Positions 6,101 through 8,505 of a stretch of DNA of 8,505 nt are shown here, piece after piece; the stretch's first letter is position 1; every line of letters starts with the position of its first letter. The position numbers and the translations under genes were made by a program. Location of the stretch: assembly GCA_937960795.1 (NCBI GenBank), contig CALGPA010000100.1, positions 1 through 8,505 on the forward strand. Direction: 5' to 3'. The notes below the pieces were generated by a model. It did not search any database and was not told the origin of the DNA. It worked only from the letters and a program-made list of their open reading frames with translations. This DNA is from an uncultured bacterium (GTDB lineage: Bacteria; Cloacimonadota; Cloacimonadia; Cloacimonadales; Cloacimonadaceae).

Positions 6101-8293
6101 CTGCACAAAGGCATGATGGGAACCCTCACCGGTGTCGTAACCGAGTTTGGAACCGATCTGCCCGTAGAAGGCGCAACTATCACTGCCGGTGAATACAGCG
6201 GCACCACAGACGCCAGCGGCGAATATAGCTTTGCAGTATATGCCGGCACCTACACCGTCACTGCTGCCAAAGCCGGATATCAGACTGAGACCCAGACAAG
6301 CGTATCCATCACCGGTCTTGAGACCACTACCTTGGATTTCGTGATCACCGAGCTCACTCTTCCACCCGCTGCAGTGCAAGCTGAAGAAGCCGGAAACAAT
6401 GTAAACATCACCTGGATGGCTCCCGGCACAGCCGGCGGCGAATGGATCCACTATGACAGTGGTGAAAACAATGACAGCATCGGAACCGGTGCCGCAGCTG
6501 ACTTCGACGTAGCTGTCCGCTTTCCCCCGAGCGCTCTCACTGAATATGCCGGAATGAGCCTGCATGCCCTCAACGTATGGCCTGCTCAAGCCGGAACCTT
6601 CACCCTCAAAGTCTGGACCGGTGGCACCGCTGCTGCTCCTGCTACTTTGGTATTGGAACAGCCCTTCACCCCCGTCCTTGATACATACAACACAGTCGTT
6701 CTTGACAACCCTGTGATGATCACCGGAGACGAAGAGCTTTGGTTTGGCTACAATTGTAACGTCACCAGCGGCTATCCTGCCGGTTGCGATGCCGGTCCTG
6801 CCACTGACGGCTTTGGCAACATGATGTACTTCCAGGGCGAATGGACTACTCTGCTTGCCCTTAATCCTGATCTTAACTACAACTGGAATATCCAAGGCTA
6901 TGTCGGCTATGGTGCTCCGGATCGTGATAGCTGGATTGCTATCGATGCCAGATCCAATCAGGAAGCTGCCAATGCCGAACGCGCAATGGAAGGATACAAA
7001 GTATGGCGCCTGATGCAAGGTCAGGAATCCAATGAAGCACAATGGACTTCTTTGACTCCCGATCCCATCAGCGCAACCGCTTTCCAAGATACCCAATGGG
7101 GCGATACTCCTGACGGAACCTACAAATGGGCAGTCAAAGCTGTCTACACCGGTGGAGCTCTGTCAAATTCCGCCTTCTCAAACGCTATCGAAAGAATCAC
7201 CGAAATCGGCACAGTTGCCGGCTTTGTACGCGATATGGACAACAACGCCGTTAGCGGAGCAACCATCAGCACCGGAAATTACACCGCCACCTCAAACGCC
7301 CAAGGCGCATACAGCATGGCAGTTCCCGCCGGCACCCACACCCTGGTTGCCAGCCATCCGAACTTCAGCGCAGTATCCCAATCCGGCGTAGTGGTAGTCA
7401 CCGGACAGACCACGACTGTCAACTTCAACCTGCCTCCTTCAGTGGTCGTGTTTGAAGATGACTTCGAAGCTTATCCGGATTTCAGCCTGACATTTGCTCC
7501 TTGGACATTGGTAGACGTAGATCAATCTACTACCTACGGCTTCACTGGGATTACATTCCCCAATAGTGGAAGCGCTATGGCTTGGATTATCTTCAATCCG
7601 GATGCAACCACTCCTCCTGTGGATGAAGCAGCTGCACACAGCGGTAGCAAATATGCTGCCAGCTTTGCCTCTGTGACTCCTCCCAACAACGATTGGATGA
7701 TCACTCCGCAAGTTCCCGGCGGCGGCGATATCAGCTTCTTTGCAAAGAGCTTTACGCACGATTACGGCGTAGAGCGCTTCAAAGTGGGCGTTTCCACCAC
7801 CGGAACTAACCCTGCTGACTTCACAATCATCAGTGGTGCAAACTACATCGAAGCTCCTTTGAACTGGACAGAATACAGCTACAGCCTCGGCGACTATGCC
7901 GAACAAAACATCTACGTGGGAATCCAGTGCGTATCAAACGACGCATTCATCCTCTTCGTAGATGATGTCACCATCACCGGATCAGTCTCAAATGAAGACG
8001 GTGTAGCTCCTGTGTTTACCACAGAACTCAAAGGAAACTATCCGAACCCCTTCAATCCTGAAACCACCATCCGCTACAGCGTGAGAGAAAACTCTCCCGT
8101 CACCATCGACATCTTCAACGTCAGGGGTCAGCGCGTGCGCAGACTCGTGAACGAAACTGTCAATGCCGGTGACCACACTGTAGTATGGCATGGCACAGAT
8201 GATAATGGTCGCTCTGTATCCAGCGGCATCTACTACTTCAAGATGAATGCCGGCAAATACAGCTCAACCAAGAAAATGATCATGATGAAATAA
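3152..8293 (+). CDS. Large secreted multidomain surface protein with C-terminal sorting domain
   Basis: This is a 1713-residue exported protein with no recognisable enzyme domain; adhesion or a structural surface role is inferred. Residues 1-23 are a signal peptide (MRK, hydrophobic core, likely cleavage FA|Q at 23/24). Then follow: module A copy 1 (25-204), a CARDB-like Ig domain (about 212-312), module A copy 2 (316-498), carboxypeptidase-regulatory-like domains (501-580, 581-665), a split fn3-like domain with a choice-of-anchor-J/cleaved-adhesin-like insert (666-987), a third regulatory-like domain (989-1069), a second split fn3-like domain (1070-1349), a fourth regulatory-like domain (1350-1429), another choice-of-anchor-J-like module (1433-1611), and a C-terminal FlgD-like/type IX-style sorting domain (1629-1713) opening NYPNPFNPET. 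The protein is rich in Thr, Ser, Asn, Gly and Ala, with few Cys. Start 3152 is set by the Shine-Dalgarno and signal peptide. It is followed by a strong terminator, so it is probably a single-gene transcript. The specific ligand is unknown. Confidence 0.93.
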   Translation: MRKVLLFTMLLILGISLSSNIFAQVNITLGEGTQTNTTTGTPTPYGTFYKNFRQQYLVRATELNDVGGGPGNINSIAFNVENQNTCSPMPNFRIRIKETTQTALSTTFEAGTYEQVFVENDFMPTTGWNVHTFSTPFDWDGASNLIIDIVTDLIPGDWTQNASAFFTPTSFNSALRYQSDSSPAIDAATGTTSVNRANMQFNMEALDITDLAGLGIDGPSTPNVNSTVNYTVSVKNYSQNAVSNYTVKLMQVGDVEIGSVDGTSIDPMETLDFTIPWTPTVVGETQLFGKVVMAGDENPANDETPMFTVNVMESGLLVASIGNGSEVNGTTGSPTPYGTWYKNFRQQYLYTAADFYSAGAAPGLIQSLAFNVDNVNGCSPMPNYTIRLKHTDLEALTTTFEVGDYETVVTYTEYMPVNGWNLHVFSEPFFWDGASNLIVEVVTDLIPGTYTQNASVFHTTQSYASALRYQSDSSPASGGTTGSVASLLANARFYMVIEGMGSLSGTVTAGGTPLAGATIEVEDTVFGTVSGADGSYTIPFVAEGTHTVTATKHGYDEVSHTVNIVEDQNTVQDFALTLLPQVAVTGRIVGSDAPTVGLADATITLSGYESYEATTDASGNFNIADVFTGHTYNYTASAVGYSTVSGTVDVGSTPVNMGDVIVNEIAYPASQVVATESDDYSYVTLEWQAPNPNAVDITEGFEGAEFPPADWSQIITDSGPANSLGVYPTWCQAGNITLDPPVPPNSGDYQAAMWWSYSHQDEWLITPEFTCPGGASFTFWSYVYYGSTNGDHYYIKVSTDGGNNWTALWDASAQTPEGQIAYDMPITIDLSDYAGQDIKVAFHAEDPPSNDGMWHVWFVDDVHIGSPTQRITFSSEQLTTSKDRPAMTRGTAQTLPISRDPNYITHNSARSMERSLQGYHVYRLLAADQANEANWEQLTPAGGYAQTSMADNAWGPLPSGVYKYAVKALYTNDVMSTPAFSNELHKGMMGTLTGVVTEFGTDLPVEGATITAGEYSGTTDASGEYSFAVYAGTYTVTAAKAGYQTETQTSVSITGLETTTLDFVITELTLPPAAVQAEEAGNNVNITWMAPGTAGGEWIHYDSGENNDSIGTGAAADFDVAVRFPPSALTEYAGMSLHALNVWPAQAGTFTLKVWTGGTAAAPATLVLEQPFTPVLDTYNTVVLDNPVMITGDEELWFGYNCNVTSGYPAGCDAGPATDGFGNMMYFQGEWTTLLALNPDLNYNWNIQGYVGYGAPDRDSWIAIDARSNQEAANAERAMEGYKVWRLMQGQESNEAQWTSLTPDPISATAFQDTQWGDTPDGTYKWAVKAVYTGGALSNSAFSNAIERITEIGTVAGFVRDMDNNAVSGATISTGNYTATSNAQGAYSMAVPAGTHTLVASHPNFSAVSQSGVVVVTGQTTTVNFNLPPSVVVFEDDFEAYPDFSLTFAPWTLVDVDQSTTYGFTGITFPNSGSAMAWIIFNPDATTPPVDEAAAHSGSKYAASFASVTPPNNDWMITPQVPGGGDISFFAKSFTHDYGVERFKVGVSTTGTNPADFTIISGANYIEAPLNWTEYSYSLGDYAEQNIYVGIQCVSNDAFILFVDDVTITGSVSNEDGVAPVFTTELKGNYPNPFNPETTIRYSVRENSPVTIDIFNVRGQRVRRLVNETVNAGDHTVVWHGTDDNGRSVSSGIYYFKMNAGKYSSTKKMIMMK
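3224..3763 (+). repeat. Coding repeat: module A, copy 1 (residues 25-204)
   Basis: This N-terminal beta-rich module is repeated at 4097-4645. Shared landmarks in order are TPYGT-YKNFRQQYL, a CSPMPN motif, GWN, WDGASNLI, VTDLIPG, TQNAS and ALRYQSDSSPA. By eye about half of residues are identical. DNA identity is locally high: the 17-mer TTGCGTTATCAGAGCGA occurs at 3674-3690 and 4550-4566. The module is a common style in exported FCB-group proteins; function unknown. Confidence 0.85.
4097..4645 (+). repeat. Coding repeat: module A, copy 2 (residues 316-498)
   Basis: Second copy of the module at 3224-3763, carrying the same landmark motifs and separated from it by the CARDB-like domain. Each copy has a single Cys, in the CSPMPN motif, so an intramodule disulfide is not possible; pairing between copies is conceivable but untested. 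Confidence 0.85.
4652..5146 (+). repeat. Tandem carboxypeptidase-regulatory-like domains 1 and 2
   Basis: Residues 501-580 and 581-665 each show the pattern of TTR-like regulatory domains: a GTV or GRIV first strand, a LAGATI or LADATI strand, then a T-D-A/S-G-x-Y/F turn, and an HTVTA or YNYTAS strand before a GY motif. Further copies lie at 6116-6358 (residues 989-1069) and 7199-7438 (residues 1350-1429). These are typically rigid beta-sandwich spacers in surface proteins. Confidence 0.8.
5147..6112 (+). other. Interrupted fn3-like domain 1 with inserted choice-of-anchor-J-like module
   Basis: Residues 666-698 resemble the first strands of an fn3 domain (PASQVVAT, then VTLEWQAP). Residues 699-866 are a separate module typical of the choice-of-anchor-J/cleaved-adhesin group: EGFEG at the start, DEWLITPEF, VSTDGGNNW, IDLSDYAG, and FVDDVHIG at the end. 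An Arg- and Ser-rich linker follows (867-913). The remaining fn3-like strands return at 914-987 (QGYHVYRLL, YKYAVKALY, AFSNEL). The reading as one split domain is inference. Confidence 0.6.
6359..7198 (+). other. Interrupted fn3-like domain 2 with a different inserted module
   Basis: Residues 1070-1096 look like opening fn3 strands (PPAAVQA, VNITWMAP). An inserted beta-rich module follows at 1097-1252, starting WIHYDSG, with FTLKVWTGG and ELWFGYN near the middle and YNWNIQGYVGY at the end. Closing fn3-like strands are at 1276-1349 (MEGYKVWRLM, YKWAVKAVYTGG, AFSNAI) and align closely with 914-987. The insert differs from the one in the first split domain. Confidence 0.6.
7448..7984 (+). other. 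Final choice-of-anchor-J-like module (residues 1433-1611)
   Basis: The module opens FEDDFEAYPDF, has NDWMITPQV, a strand with FKVGVSTTG, then NWTEYSYSLGDYA, and closes FVDDVTITGS. The landmarks match the module at residues 699-866 in the same order, but here there are no flanking fn3-like halves. It is followed directly by the C-terminal sorting domain. Confidence 0.65.
8036..8290 (+). other. C-terminal secretion/sorting (FlgD-like) domain
   Basis: Residues 1629-1713 begin NYPNPFNPETTI, followed by strands VTIDIFNVRGQRVR, a GDHTVVWHGTDDNG segment, SSGIYYFKM, and a basic end STKKMIMMK. This is the usual form of the type-A sorting/FlgD-like Ig fold found at the end of many exported proteins in Bacteroidota, Cloacimonadota and relatives. 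Export across the outer membrane by a type IX-like system is inferred; no secretion genes are in the window. Confidence 0.85.
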
Positions 8294-8318
8294 GCCTATC
8301 GGCTGTTTCACAAGACAC

Positions 8319-8350
8319 AAAGGAGCCCTCGCAAGGGGGCTCCTTTTTTT
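8319..8350 (+). terminator. Intrinsic terminator after the surface-protein gene
   Basis: AAAGGAGCCC (8319-8328) pairs with GGGCTCCTTT (8337-8346). The stem extends by a T-G and a C-G pair to enclose a GCAA tetraloop (8331-8334), giving 12 pairs, followed by an unbroken T-run to 8350. It begins 26 bases after the stop codon. Confidence 0.95.
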
Positions 8351-8353
8351 GAT

Positions 8354-8435
8354 CGGATGGGGCACAAGCGGATAGCGAGGGTGAGTCTTGGGCTAATGCA
8401 TGGTGCTTGCGCAAGAGTTTTTAGCTGCCCATCCG
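8354..8435. repeat. Widely spaced inverted repeat in the downstream intergenic DNA
   Basis: CGGATGGG (8354-8361) and CCCATCCG (8428-8435) are exact reverse complements, 66 bases apart. Between them lies the palindrome CTTGCGCAAG (8406-8415). I see no gene between the terminator and the window end; the interval is intergenic and its role is unknown. Confidence 0.4.
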
Positions 8436-8496
8436 GGAAGGAGGCTTCGTCTCTATAGATTCCGGATAAGCCTCACTCCGTTCGACTTTCCGGAAT
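8431..8496. repeat. TCCGGA-rich palindromic repeat block, includes right copy of the 18-bp inverted repeat
   Basis: CTCTATAGATTCCGGATA (8451-8468) is the exact reverse complement of bases 4-21. Around it, ATTCCGGA (8459-8466) pairs with TCCGGAAT (8489-8496), and GAGGCTT (8441-8447) pairs with AAGCCTC (8468-8474). ATCCGG at 8431-8436 can also pair with CCGGAT at 8462-8467. Several mutually exclusive folds are therefore possible. This looks like a dispersed intergenic repeat rather than a gene. Confidence 0.6.
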
Positions 8497-8505
8497 GACT
8501 AATCT

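Noticed and set aside
6092..7096. Long minus-strand open frame of about 334 codons inside the surface-protein gene
   Set aside because: It lies wholly antisense to a clearly real gene, has no Shine-Dalgarno or recognisable domain, and is explained by the codon bias and repeats of the plus-strand gene.
4652..7438. The four carboxypeptidase-regulatory-like domains as evidence of a metallocarboxypeptidase
   Set aside because: These are non-catalytic TTR-like folds; no HxxE zinc-binding catalytic domain is present in the protein.
1..8505. CRISPR array, tRNA, rRNA or transposase gene
   Set aside because: No regularly spaced repeats, cloverleaf-forming sequence, rRNA-like conserved segment or transposase motif was seen on either strand.

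Overview
The window holds two complete plus-strand genes separated and flanked by intergenic DNA: a housekeeping disaggregase (clpB, 305-2878) and a very large secreted, multidomain surface protein (3152-8293). The organism looks like a member of the FCB superphylum, most likely Cloacimonadota (WWE1) or a close relative. The reasons are the C-terminal NPFNPET-type sorting/FlgD-like domain, the mosaic of carboxypeptidase-regulatory-like, fn3-like and choice-of-anchor-J-like modules, and the ordinary bacterial Shine-Dalgarno and TTGACA-type promoter signals. The taxonomic call is inference from protein style, not from a marker search.

Region 1-304 has no credible gene. It carries several short palindromic elements (4-21, 33-51, 109-147) and then a well-formed control region for clpB: a perfect inverted repeat with the geometry of the HrcA operator CIRCE but one symmetric base change per arm (217-245), a TTGACA -35 box (251-256) with a plausible -10, and a strong Shine-Dalgarno. 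ClpB is full length, with all ATPase motifs present and the M-domain intact.

Region 2879-3151 separates the two genes. It has no convincing terminator for clpB. It holds a second copy of the 10-mer TTGCTTGACA (also the -35 region of clpB), a consensus TATAAT, and a good ribosome-binding site that fixes the start of the second gene at 3152. The second gene encodes a 1713-residue exported protein: signal peptide, a duplicated N-terminal module flanking a CARDB-like domain, four carboxypeptidase-regulatory-like (TTR-like) repeats, two fn3-like domains that each appear to be split by a different inserted beta-sandwich module, a final choice-of-anchor-J-like module, and a C-terminal secretion/sorting domain. 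No catalytic domain is recognisable, so adhesion or a structural cell-surface role is the best guess. A textbook intrinsic terminator follows (8319-8350).

Region 8351-8505 has no gene and is rich in TCCGGA-containing palindromes. An 18-base stretch here is the exact reverse complement of bases 4-21, so related dispersed repeats bracket the two-gene segment. The two genes have no evident functional link and appear to be separately transcribed. I see no wholly new system; the best leads are the variant CIRCE-like operator on clpB and the interrupted-fn3 architecture of the surface protein.
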